DNA of 38,139 nt from Planctomycetota bacterium (lineage in GTDB: Bacteria > Planctomycetota > Planctomycetia > Gemmatales > Gemmataceae), in the NCBI GenBank assembly GCA_021325115.1, contig JAJPHU010000136.1:1-38139 (forward strand). Reading direction: 5' to 3'. Below the pieces are notes generated by a model that ran no database searches, was not told the origin of the DNA, and saw nothing but the letters and a program-made list of their open reading frames with translations. The position numbers and the translations under genes were made by a program. Below, one piece after another: positions 1 to 6,867 of the stretch (position 1 is the first letter of the stretch; the number at the start of each line of letters is the position of its first letter).

Positions 1-714
1 GTCGAGGAATTCAACTTCGAAGAGTTTGTCGATGGCAAGGACCACGACAAGTACCTGTGGATGAGCGCCGCCTGGGCCTACGCGGCCCGCATCACGGATG
101 CCTTTGCCAAGTACGGCTGGATGGCGCGGACGCGCGGTGTGGAAGGCGGCGGCAAGGTTGAGGGGCTGCCCGTCCATACCTTCCCCACCGACGAGGGCGA
201 TGTGGCCATGAAGTGTCCGACGGAGATCGCCATCTCCGACCGCCGCGAGTTCGAGCTGTCCAACCTTGGCTTTTTGCCACTCTTGCACAGCAAGAACAAC
301 GATTTCGCCGTCTTTATGGGGGCGCAATCGTGCCAAAAACCCAAGCAATATTTTGACCCGGCGGCCAATGCCAACGCCGAGCTGTCGGCCAAGTTCAATT
401 ACATCCTTTGCGTATCGCGTTTTGCCCATTACCTGAAGGTGATGGCCCGCGACAAAATCGGCTCGTTCATGGAGGTCGGCGACTGCCAACGCTGGCTCAA
501 TGACTGGATCATGAACTACGTCATCGCCAATCCGGAAAATGCCGGCGACGAGGCCAAGGCCAAGTCACCGCTGGCAGACGCCCGTGTCGAGGTCCGCGCC
601 GTCAAGGGCAAGCCCGGCTGGTATGAGGCGGTGGCCTGGCTGCGGCCACACTTCCAGCTGGAGACGCTGACTACCTCGATGCGTCTGGTGGCCGAAGTGC
701 CCAAGCGGGCATGA
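1..714 (+). CDS. tssC: TssC (VipB) T6SS sheath large subunit, C-terminal part
   Basis: The frame is open from base 1, so the start lies outside the window; 237 residues are visible of a family usually near 490-500. TssC pairs with TssB to form the contractile sheath that drives the Hcp tube out of the cell. The fragment carries the conserved C-terminal stretches of the family: ITDAFAKYGW, RGVEGGG, GDVAMKCPTEIAI, DRREFELS, the QKPKQY region, VSRFAHYLKVM and the terminal LRPHFQLE...RLVAE. The ATG at 61 is an internal Met, not a start, because the family signature continues upstream of it. It is the first of a + strand T6SS gene series. About 330 bases separate it from hcp. The identification is firm. 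Confidence 0.95.
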   Translation, partial: VEEFNFEEFVDGKDHDKYLWMSAAWAYAARITDAFAKYGWMARTRGVEGGGKVEGLPVHTFPTDEGDVAMKCPTEIAISDRREFELSNLGFLPLLHSKNNDFAVFMGAQSCQKPKQYFDPAANANAELSAKFNYILCVSRFAHYLKVMARDKIGSFMEVGDCQRWLNDWIMNYVIANPENAGDEAKAKSPLADARVEVRAVKGKPGWYEAVAWLRPHFQLETLTTSMRLVAEVPKRA

Positions 715-1044
715 AGGCTGCGGAGTAAGCGGAGCCGCGGCTGTCCGGGCACAGGGGCATAGGCCAGATCGGCCGCTCCTGGATGATCGCAGCTCAGAAA
801 AAATCTCGAAGGACTGTCCGTTTTTTCGTGCAAAAGCGGATGATCTTATATAGAGAGGGAAGCAGAACAACGAGCCGGAAGCGTAAGCGCCGGCAATCCC
901 AGGCAGCGTTGGTCTGGGCGGCCCCGCGATGTCCAGGGACGATTGGCGTGGCCCGGTGTTGGGTTTCTGACCTCTAACTTCTGACCTCAGATCTCTGACC
1001 GCGGGGCGTTCCCTGGCCGGCCCCGTCTTTTATGGAGGCGGATT
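715..1044. other. 330-base spacer between tssC and hcp
   Basis: No convincing gene is seen. A 64-codon frame at 783-977 has no family resemblance and overlaps repeat-like sequence. The spacer contains a copy of the GAGCCGGAAGCGTAAGCG motif at 872-889, which recurs elsewhere in the window. It has three copies of TCTGACC between about 965 and 1000, and a short GC hairpin (CGGGGC at 1002-1007 with GCCCCG at 1020-1025) followed by TCTTTT just before the hcp ribosome site. A TATATA at about 848-853 could belong to a promoter for hcp, but this is a guess. Confidence 0.5.
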
Positions 1045-1533
1045 ATGGCAGCGGTTGATTATTTTCTGAAGATCGAAGGCATCGAAGGCGAGTCGCAAGA
1101 CTCCAAGCACAAGGGCGAGATCGATGTCGAGTCCTGGAGCTGGGGCGAGACGCAGACCGGCACGCATGCTGCCGGCGGCGGCGGTGGCGCCGGCAAAGTC
1201 AGCATGCAGGATTTCCACTTCGTCATGAAGGTCAATAAGGCCTCGCCCAAGCTGATGCTGGCCTGCGCCAACGGCGAGCACATCAAAAAAGCGGTGCTAA
1301 CCTGCCGCAAAGCCGGCAAAGAGCAGCAGGAGTTCCTCAAGATCACCATGAGCGACCTGCTCGTATCCAGTTACCAGACCGGCGGCAGTGGCCACAGCGA
1401 CATCGTGCCGACCGACCAAATTAGCCTGAATTACAGCAAGATCGAGTTCGAGTACAAGGAACAGAAGGCGGACGGCTCGCTCGGCGCCCCGGTCAAGTCC
1501 GGCTGGGACCTCAAAGCGAACAAGGCGGTCTAA
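1045..1533 (+). CDS. hcp: Hcp family T6SS tube protein
   Basis: This encodes 162 residues, the normal size for Hcp, which forms the hexameric inner tube of the T6SS and can also carry small cargo in its lumen. The N-terminus (YFLKIEGIEGES), the SWSWGETQ stretch, the later FHFVMKVNKASPKL segment and the C-terminal ISLNYSKIEFEYKEQ are classic Hcp1-type features. A glycine-rich loop (GGGGGAG) lies near residue 45. The ATG is preceded by GGAGG at 1034-1038 at good spacing. A hairpin follows the stop at 1558-1605, so hcp may be partly transcribed apart from the genes after it, as is common for this highly expressed tube protein. Identification is firm. Confidence 0.95.
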   Translation: MAAVDYFLKIEGIEGESQDSKHKGEIDVESWSWGETQTGTHAAGGGGGAGKVSMQDFHFVMKVNKASPKLMLACANGEHIKKAVLTCRKAGKEQQEFLKITMSDLLVSSYQTGGSGHSDIVPTDQISLNYSKIEFEYKEQKADGSLGAPVKSGWDLKANKAV

Positions 1534-1557
1534 TCGCAGGTCCAAATGCGGAAGGAG

Positions 1558-1605
1558 TGTCAGGGGCCTCTGTGGAGATTGATTCTGCCAGAAAGGCCCC
1601 TGACA
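1558..1605 (+). terminator. Hairpin after hcp
   Basis: Perfect 12-base arms (TGTCAGGGGCCT at 1558-1569 and its complement at 1594-1605) flank a 24-base loop 25 bases after the hcp stop. There is no clear T run after it, so it may attenuate transcription or stabilise the hcp 3' end rather than fully terminate. Confidence 0.5.
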
Positions 1606-1720
1606 CCCGGGAAGGAAAAGGCAAGGAAATCTTAAAGGACATTTAATATCTATATTATGACAAACAAAGGTTCTAACACCTTTTCTGGACCGCATAAATG
1701 GAACCAAATGGAGATCTGCT

Positions 1721-2551
1721 ATGCTTACGTTTTCCGAAGTCCCCAATATTTCCATAGCAGGTACGTTGGTGACCTTCACGCCTAACCCGCAAAAAGGGTT
1801 GCCGCCCAATTCCGTCGAGATGACCGTGGAAGGCTACGAGACGGAAGTGATGATTCTGCTGTCCAAGCTGCGTTGGTCGTGGACGGGATGGGCACTGATG
1901 AACGACATATTCCGTCTCCGGAACGATCGGACAATGCTGATAATCCCCTGGAACGAACTCCCTCACATTGATCCGACAACGCACAACTGGGAAGGCTTTA
2001 ACGCCACGGCCGGCCCGGTTACCTTCCCGAAGTTGAAGAATGGTCCCGTCGATATGGGGCAGGTCAAGGCTGCTGCCTACAACCAAGGCCGTAATACGCT
2101 GGTACGATATAACCCCAGCATGTGGCTCCCAAAGGAAGTGGCGGCGGTGGGGTTCATCCCGAAGGCAGCCGACTTCAAGCAAGCGCCAGGGATAGAGAAA
2201 GACGAGATCCTGCTGCATGAAATGGTCCACGGGTTGCGGCAGATGCGCGGCACGACCGACTTGCACAAGCCCAAGGACTTCCCACACTACGATACGGTCG
2301 AGGAGTTCATGGCCATCGTGGTTGCGAACGTCTACCGCTCCGAGATGGGGCGGCCGGGCTTGCGCCAGGACCACTGGGGCTTCAACAAATTGCCGCCGCA
2401 CTTGGAAGATCCGAAAAAGTTCCTGGACGCAGCCGGTGTCGACGGTGAGAGCAACCATTCTCGGATGCTCCAGTTCCAAAAAGACGAACCCTGCTTTTTC
2501 GAGGATCTGAAGCGTTCTCCGGCAGCATTTAATCCGTTTAAACTCCTCTGA
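1721..2551 (+). CDS. Putative zinc metallopeptidase, M91/NleD-like, T6SS-linked
   Basis: 276 residues. The C-terminal half carries DEILLHEMVHGLRQ at 161-174, an HExxH zinc site (His166, Glu167, His170), followed by YDTVEEFMAIVVANVYRSE at about 190-208 and RQDHWGF at 215-221. An HExxH followed by an acidic EEF(M)AIV..N.Y.SE helix recalls the M91 (NleD-like effector) metallopeptidase family, where a downstream acidic residue could be the third zinc ligand. The first 150 residues are not recognised. No signal peptide or membrane segment is seen. It sits directly after hcp and ahead of the caspase-like gene, so a role as secreted T6SS cargo is likely but inferred. The ATG follows a purine-rich stretch (GGAGA at 1709-1713). 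The metal site is clear; family assignment is moderate. Confidence 0.72.
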   Translation: MLTFSEVPNISIAGTLVTFTPNPQKGLPPNSVEMTVEGYETEVMILLSKLRWSWTGWALMNDIFRLRNDRTMLIIPWNELPHIDPTTHNWEGFNATAGPVTFPKLKNGPVDMGQVKAAAYNQGRNTLVRYNPSMWLPKEVAAVGFIPKAADFKQAPGIEKDEILLHEMVHGLRQMRGTTDLHKPKDFPHYDTVEEFMAIVVANVYRSEMGRPGLRQDHWGFNKLPPHLEDPKKFLDAAGVDGESNHSRMLQFQKDEPCFFEDLKRSPAAFNPFKLL

Positions 2552-2702
2552 AGTGGAAATAAAAAGACATCAAGGATATTTTAAGTCCCATTTTATCTCA
2601 AAATATCCCTGACAGCGCTTTCTGACCGAAAGAGGGCAAAATGACAGTCCCGATTTCTCGGGGATTCTGACCAGCAAAAGAGGGCTGTCAAGCTCATCGA
2701 AC

Positions 2703-3032
2703 ATGAACACGATACCTGTCCCGATCGACGCTCTCGAGTTCCGCGGTCTGATCGGGAATAAAACGTGGGACGAAATCACCGGGCCGGAGTTCTTCACCGC
2801 GCTGGAGAAGTGCGGCTGGCGGGAGGCTCATAACGCCCACATTTTCCTGCGCCTGTGCCAGCGCGGCCCTGGGTTGGGCATCCTCACTCCCAACGATTTC
2901 GCCCGCGCTCTGCGCGACGGCTACACCATACCTGCTGGGGATGGGGCCTTGGAGCGCCGCTGCCGAGCACGAGGGGGTGAATTTGCCGTGATCTATCGCG
3001 AGGGGGCTTTTATCACCTTCGTTCACCGATAA
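2703..3032 (+). CDS. Small unknown protein, H..RL..RG motif, possible nuclease-type toxin domain
   Basis: 109 residues, without signal peptide or membrane segment. The visible pattern is a helix ending in EAHNAHIFLRLCQRG at about 41-55, then GILTPNDFARALRDG at 59-73, then a strand-like FAVIYREGAFITF at about 94-106. This layout, a His followed by R..L..RG, a second helix ending in ..AL..G, and a terminal pair of strands ending in IT, recalls DUF4258 and related BECR-fold toxin domains found at the ends of polymorphic toxins. The likeness is by eye only. An alternative is an immunity or adaptor protein for the neighbouring enzymes. The ATG at 2703 has only a distant purine stretch (AAAAGAGGG at about 2677-2685). 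It lies between the metallopeptidase and caspase-like genes. Confidence 0.5.
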   Translation: MNTIPVPIDALEFRGLIGNKTWDEITGPEFFTALEKCGWREAHNAHIFLRLCQRGPGLGILTPNDFARALRDGYTIPAGDGALERRCRARGGEFAVIYREGAFITFVHR

Positions 3033-3057
3033 GATCGAAAATCTTGGGGAGACTGCT

Positions 3058-4023
3058 ATGCCATCGATTACCGCATTTGCCATCGCCCCGGGGCATAACT
3101 CCGGCGGCAAAAACGACGCTACCGGTGCCTTTCTGCCCGGCGCGCAAAAGTTCGGGACAGCGTATAATTGTCCCTGGCGCCAGTTCGATAACACCGGCGC
3201 GGTGAAGACCGTCCGCCAACGATTCTACGATACGATTGATACCTTCTGCCCGTCCGGTCTTGATCTGTTCGCCTACTTCGGCCACGGGATTCCCCAAGGG
3301 CTCGCCAGTGCTCACATCTATGAAGCGGACGGCTATGGACACCACCTCGATGACCTGTTAGCAGTCTTGCAACCCAAGATCAGCAAACCGTTCGTCGCCG
3401 TGCTATATGCGTGCAGTGCCGGCTCGGCACAAGGCTTCACAGGAAAGCTGCGAGCGAAACTCGGCGGCGATGTCTGGGTATACGGGCATACAACGGCCGG
3501 ACACTCGTTCCTTAATCCTGATGTCAGCGAAGAAGCAAGCGATAATTCGCCGACCTGGCGCATGCTGTACCCATCTGGCTCCGAACTGCGTGCGGCCTGG
3601 GCCGATGCTTTGAGGTACACGGACTTGTGGCTGCGTTTTCCGATGCTTGACGATGACGACATCTACGCGGAAGTAAATGCTCGCCGGCTCCTCGGCACCT
3701 GGGAGGTGAACAAATCAGGGGCTATATCGCACTATGTGTTCGATGAGCTATACACAACCTGGATTGTGGATTCGGGGCAAGACATCAATGACCCTCCCTC
3801 CGGCATAGTCCAGGCCGTTGATCCGAAGAAGCGGTCAAGCGTGCTGGACCATGGTGCATGGGCTATTGGCGATGAACTTTATATCAATTGGAATTCAGGA
3901 TCGGCAGAAACTTGGCCGTTGCCGTTGCGGTTAGTCGGCCAACAAGGCACAGCTGGGACTGTTCCCCTAAGCGCCAAGCGCCTCCGGCATTCGGAAGGAC
4001 ACGGTAGTAAGCTCCAGGGCTGA
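3058..4023 (+). CDS. Caspase-like (clan CD) His-Cys protein with C-terminal beta domain, T6SS-linked
   Basis: 321 residues. The N-terminal domain has LDLFAYFGHGIPQG at 69-82 (His76 after two small/aromatic residues) and VAVLYACSAGS at 113-123 (Cys119), then VYGHTTAGHSFLNP at 141-154. A His in FGHG and a Cys at the end of a hydrophobic strand, 43 residues apart, is the arrangement of caspase, gingipain and CHAT peptidases. From about residue 208 the sequence (LLGTWEV...; later DELYINWNSGSAETWPLPL) looks like a small beta-sandwich or barrel domain that might bind cargo or target. The ATG has GGGGAGA upstream at about 3044-3050. No secretion signal is seen, as expected for T6SS cargo. Function is inferred from the dyad and the location after hcp; substrate unknown. 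Confidence 0.65.
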   Translation: MPSITAFAIAPGHNSGGKNDATGAFLPGAQKFGTAYNCPWRQFDNTGAVKTVRQRFYDTIDTFCPSGLDLFAYFGHGIPQGLASAHIYEADGYGHHLDDLLAVLQPKISKPFVAVLYACSAGSAQGFTGKLRAKLGGDVWVYGHTTAGHSFLNPDVSEEASDNSPTWRMLYPSGSELRAAWADALRYTDLWLRFPMLDDDDIYAEVNARRLLGTWEVNKSGAISHYVFDELYTTWIVDSGQDINDPPSGIVQAVDPKKRSSVLDHGAWAIGDELYINWNSGSAETWPLPLRLVGQQGTAGTVPLSAKRLRHSEGHGSKLQG

Positions 4024-4071
4024 ACGATAGTCTGACTTAGCCGATAGACTCTTCCGAGAAAGGTTGTTCGC

Positions 4072-4674
4072 ATGTCCAGATTGTCGTTGAAGAACATCAT
4101 CATGAGCAAAGGTGGGCCAAGTCCCCGGTTAACTTTGCCCAAGACGAACGGTCCGTTATATCGGGGGCCGGTACCGAAGATCAAACACCCTACCCTGTGC
4201 GAGCAACTCATAGAATTCATGGAAAAAATCACGAAAAAAAAACCTGAACGGGTACTAGTAGTGGAAATCTCCCCCGGTACTCCGGTCCGTCGCTTCATTT
4301 CAACCAGTCGAGTCGCGGACCCACTCTACGCGAGAAGCTGTGGAAGGCGGGCTACAACCACATCATCCTGGCGATTCAAAGACGGCGACGATTACTCGGC
4401 GAGTCGCGGCCTCATCTACACCGCGAATCGAGTGCTCAGACTGGACGGCCTAGTTTGGAACACGGCACGCATCTCTCAGCACGCCGATCGCTTCGCGGAC
4501 AATGTTTGCATCGTTGGCGATTATCAGCAGCCGGTGAAGAAGCTTTGGCCTCTCGTGATGCAAGAATACTCCCTGAACCCTACGAACGACGAACTGGAGT
4601 ACAAACTCCTTCTCGTCGATCCCACGATAAAGCCCGAAGACCTCCCTTTCTTCCCGGAAGGGAGACGGAAGTGA
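4072..4674 (+). CDS. Unknown protein of the hcp-linked cassette, probably frame-scrambled in the middle
   Basis: 200 residues in the simple frame, no family recognised. Residues 64-102 (about 4263-4380) look unlike the rest: Arg/Thr/Ser-rich and poor in hydrophobics. Reading the same bases in the frame that starts at 4263 gives a far more protein-like stretch, including SGPSLHFNQSSRG and LWKAGYNHIILAIQ. This joins smoothly to DGDDYSASRGLIYTANR in the original frame if one base is missing in the C run at about 4271-4275 and one extra A is present at about 4378-4380. These could be sequencing errors or real compensating indels. The C-terminal part (LRLDGLVWNTARISQHADRF, CIVGDYQQPVKKLW) is well formed. 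Alternative start at 4102. It lies between the caspase-like gene and tagJ. Confidence 0.55.
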   Translation: MSRLSLKNIIMSKGGPSPRLTLPKTNGPLYRGPVPKIKHPTLCEQLIEFMEKITKKKPERVLVVEISPGTPVRRFISTSRVADPLYARSCGRRATTTSSWRFKDGDDYSASRGLIYTANRVLRLDGLVWNTARISQHADRFADNVCIVGDYQQPVKKLWPLVMQEYSLNPTNDELEYKLLLVDPTIKPEDLPFFPEGRRK

Positions 4675-4792
4675 GGAAAAAAGGAAGTTCCGCATAGGTG
4701 GCTCTTCCGACCCAGACGATCGTTCCCTTACGGTCGCGGCTCTGATGACCTGCGGTGTTTTTATCCGCTTGCTGTTAAAGACGAGGCCCCAC

Positions 4793-5584
4793 ATGAATGC
4801 ATCTGCACTTTTCAAGGCCGGAAAACTCCAGGACGCCATCGACGCCCAGATCCAGGAGGTCCGAGCCAACCCTGCCGACCACGGCAAGCGCCTCTTTCTG
4901 TTTGAGTTGCTCGCCTTCGCGGGCGATCTCGACCGGGCGCGCCGGCAGATTGATGCTGTCCGCTACGACGAGCCGGAACTGGTTGCCGCCGTCTTGAACT
5001 ACAAGCAACTTCTGGACGCCGAACAGGAACGGCGGCGGCTGTATCGGGAGGGCGTGCCGCCGAAGCTCTTCGGTGAGGCGCCAGAACACGTTCATTGGCG
5101 GCTGGAAGCACTCAACCGCCTTCGAGAGAGCCGGCCGCAGGAAGCTACTCCGTGTCTGGAAAAAGCCGCCAAGGCCACGCCTTCTGTTAAGGGACAGCTC
5201 AACGACAAACCCTTCGTTTCCCTGCGCGACTGCGATGACATTCTCGCTGGCGTGCTGGAAGTGATGGCTCAGGGCGCCTATTACTGGCTGCCGCTGGAGC
5301 AGATCGAGACACTGGTGCTGAACGAGCCGCGATTCCCTCGTGATCTTCTCTGGATGCCGGCCCGGCTGGAACTGGCCGATTCGAGCGGCAACGTCTTTTT
5401 GCCAGTGCTCTATCCGGGATCGCACGAGCATCCCGATGATGCGATCAAACTCGGCCGCGCCGCCGATTGGAAGCAGGTACCGGGCGGCCCGGTGCAGGGC
5501 GTCGGCGCTCGCACCTTCCTCGTAGATGACGACGCCATCGGCCTTGTGGAATGGCGAAAGTTGGAAAGGGAGCCGCTCCGATGA
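4793..5584 (+). CDS. tagJ: TagJ / ImpE family T6SS accessory protein
   Basis: 263 residues. ImpE/TagJ proteins are T6SS accessories; in some systems they bind the sheath protein TssB and modulate ClpV-driven sheath recycling. The N-terminus (LFKAGKLQDAIDAQ, then RANPADHGKRLFLFELLAFAGDLDRA) is a TPR-like helical repeat. The C-terminal half has the family stretches VLEVMAQGAYYWLPLEQI, PRDLLWMPARLEL and VLYPGSHEHPDDAIKLGRAADW. I chose the ATG at 4793 because it has GACGAGG at 4780-4786 upstream and begins where the family does; an in-frame ATG at 4745 would add 16 unrelated residues. The stop overlaps the next gene by ATGA at 5581-5584, so the two are probably translated together. Confidence 0.88.
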   Translation: MNASALFKAGKLQDAIDAQIQEVRANPADHGKRLFLFELLAFAGDLDRARRQIDAVRYDEPELVAAVLNYKQLLDAEQERRRLYREGVPPKLFGEAPEHVHWRLEALNRLRESRPQEATPCLEKAAKATPSVKGQLNDKPFVSLRDCDDILAGVLEVMAQGAYYWLPLEQIETLVLNEPRFPRDLLWMPARLELADSSGNVFLPVLYPGSHEHPDDAIKLGRAADWKQVPGGPVQGVGARTFLVDDDAIGLVEWRKLEREPLR

Positions 5585-6351
5585 GCCCCGATGTTCCCGA
5601 GCAGGCCGACGCCGTCACAGCCCACGTCAAGCTGTCCGGGGAGGACTGGGAGCTTGAGACTTCCCTGTCGGTCCCGGCCGGCCCGATTCGGCTGCGCACC
5701 ATGCTGCCGCTTGTCCAGTCATTCGCGGATGCCGTGATCGGCGCGGCAGCGGAGGCGGCAGAAAGTCAAGGGCGACGGATTTCCTGCAAGAAGGGCTGCG
5801 GTGCCTGCTGCCGGCAGTTGGTGCCAATCTCCGAGGTCGAGGCGCGGCACATCGCGGCTCTGGTTGAAGCACTGCCCGAACCGCGGCGGTCGCAGGTCCG
5901 CGCTCGTTTTGCCGAGGCCCGCCGCCGGCTAGCGGAAGCCGGCCTGCTGGAAACACTACGGCATCGCCAAGAGTGGGGAAAAGGGGAGAGCCGTTCGGTC
6001 GGCGAGGCGTACTTCCAGCAGGGCATCCCTTGTCCGTTTCTGGAAGAGGAATCTTGTTCCATCCACCCGGATCGGCCGATCGCCTGCCGGGAATACCTGG
6101 TGACCTCGCCTGCGGAGAACTGCGCCAAGCCGAGTGCGGACACGGTGGATTGTGTCAAGCTGCCGATGCGGTTATGGCCTGCCCTGGCCCTCTTCGACGC
6201 TGTCAAGCCGGAAGAGCGTTGCATCCGCTGGGTACCGCTGATCCTGGCGTTGGAATGGGTGGCAGAGCAGCCGGAAGAGCCAGCCCCTCGGCCAGGGCCG
6301 GAATTGCTGCGTCGCTTCTTCGACCACCTGACCGCGCAGAAAAGCTTGTGA
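5581..6351 (+). CDS. YkgJ-like cysteine-cluster (metal-binding) protein in the T6SS operon
   Basis: 256 residues. The signature CKKGCGACC at 69-77 gives four cysteines (69, 73, 76, 77), followed by CPFLEEESCSIHPDRPIACREY at 151-172 (Cys151, 159, 169) and Cys181. This is the pattern of PF03692 (CxxCxxCC), proteins thought to bind a zinc or iron ion or an iron-sulfur centre. The function of the family is poorly known. The ATG at 5581 overlaps the tagJ stop, and GGAAAGGGAG lies about ten bases upstream; an ATG at 5551 would overlap tagJ by more. Placement between tagJ and tssE is unusual for T6SS clusters and suggests a redox or metal role tied to the apparatus or cargo, which is inference. Confidence 0.82.
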   Translation: MSPDVPEQADAVTAHVKLSGEDWELETSLSVPAGPIRLRTMLPLVQSFADAVIGAAAEAAESQGRRISCKKGCGACCRQLVPISEVEARHIAALVEALPEPRRSQVRARFAEARRRLAEAGLLETLRHRQEWGKGESRSVGEAYFQQGIPCPFLEEESCSIHPDRPIACREYLVTSPAENCAKPSADTVDCVKLPMRLWPALALFDAVKPEERCIRWVPLILALEWVAEQPEEPAPRPGPELLRRFFDHLTAQKSL

Positions 6352-6381
6352 GAGAGGGAGATCCATAGATCTCAACTGCTT

Positions 6382-6867
6382 ATGGCACAAATCGATCCTC
6401 AACAAGGACTGCAACCTTCGGTCCTCGATCGGCTGATCGACCCCGAGGCAATGGGGACCAGCTGGCGGCGCGGCTACGGCTTGGCCGACATGGTGAACGT
6501 GGTGCGCCGCGACCTGGAAGATTTGCTCAACACACGCCGGCATGAGCCGGAAGCGCTTGCGACGGAATGGCCCGAAATCGAACGTTCTATCCTTGGCTAC
6601 GGGCTGCCTGACCTGACGTCATTGGATACCATCACCCCGCAGCAGCGCGAAGAGATTGGCCGGCTCCTGGAAGCGATTGTCCTGCGCTACGAGCCGCGGC
6701 TGCGTGAGGTACGCGCGACCCTTGTGGATCCCGGCGACAACAAACAACCGACCGTGCGTTTCCGCATCGACGCCCGCCTGAGCGTTGATCCCGCCCCTGA
6801 AGTGGCGTTCGAGACGATCCTGGAATTGACCAGCGGACATTCCTCCGTCAAACAGGCTGAATCATGA
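6382..6867 (+). CDS. tssE: TssE, T6SS baseplate gp25-like protein
   Basis: 161 residues, the usual length. TssE is a baseplate wedge component homologous to phage T4 gp25 and initiates sheath polymerisation. Visible family features are the N-terminal SVLDRLIDPE, the VVRRDLEDLLNTRR helix (the equivalent of the conserved gp25 RDLE..LN motif), SILGYGLPDLTS, and a C-terminal beta region FRIDARLSVDP...FETILEL. The start is 30 bases after the cysteine-cluster gene; a GAGAGAGGGAG stretch lies rather far upstream. The stop overlaps the tssF start by ATGA at 6864-6867, indicating translational coupling. Confidence 0.92.
   Translation: MAQIDPQQGLQPSVLDRLIDPEAMGTSWRRGYGLADMVNVVRRDLEDLLNTRRHEPEALATEWPEIERSILGYGLPDLTSLDTITPQQREEIGRLLEAIVLRYEPRLREVRATLVDPGDNKQPTVRFRIDARLSVDPAPEVAFETILELTSGHSSVKQAES

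Noticed and set aside
783-977. 64-codon frame between tssC and hcp
   Set aside because: No family likeness or ribosome site, and it includes the dispersed GGAAGCGTAAGCG motif.
1673-2479. 268-codon minus-strand frame
   Set aside because: Antisense to the HExxH gene, without motifs or ribosome site.
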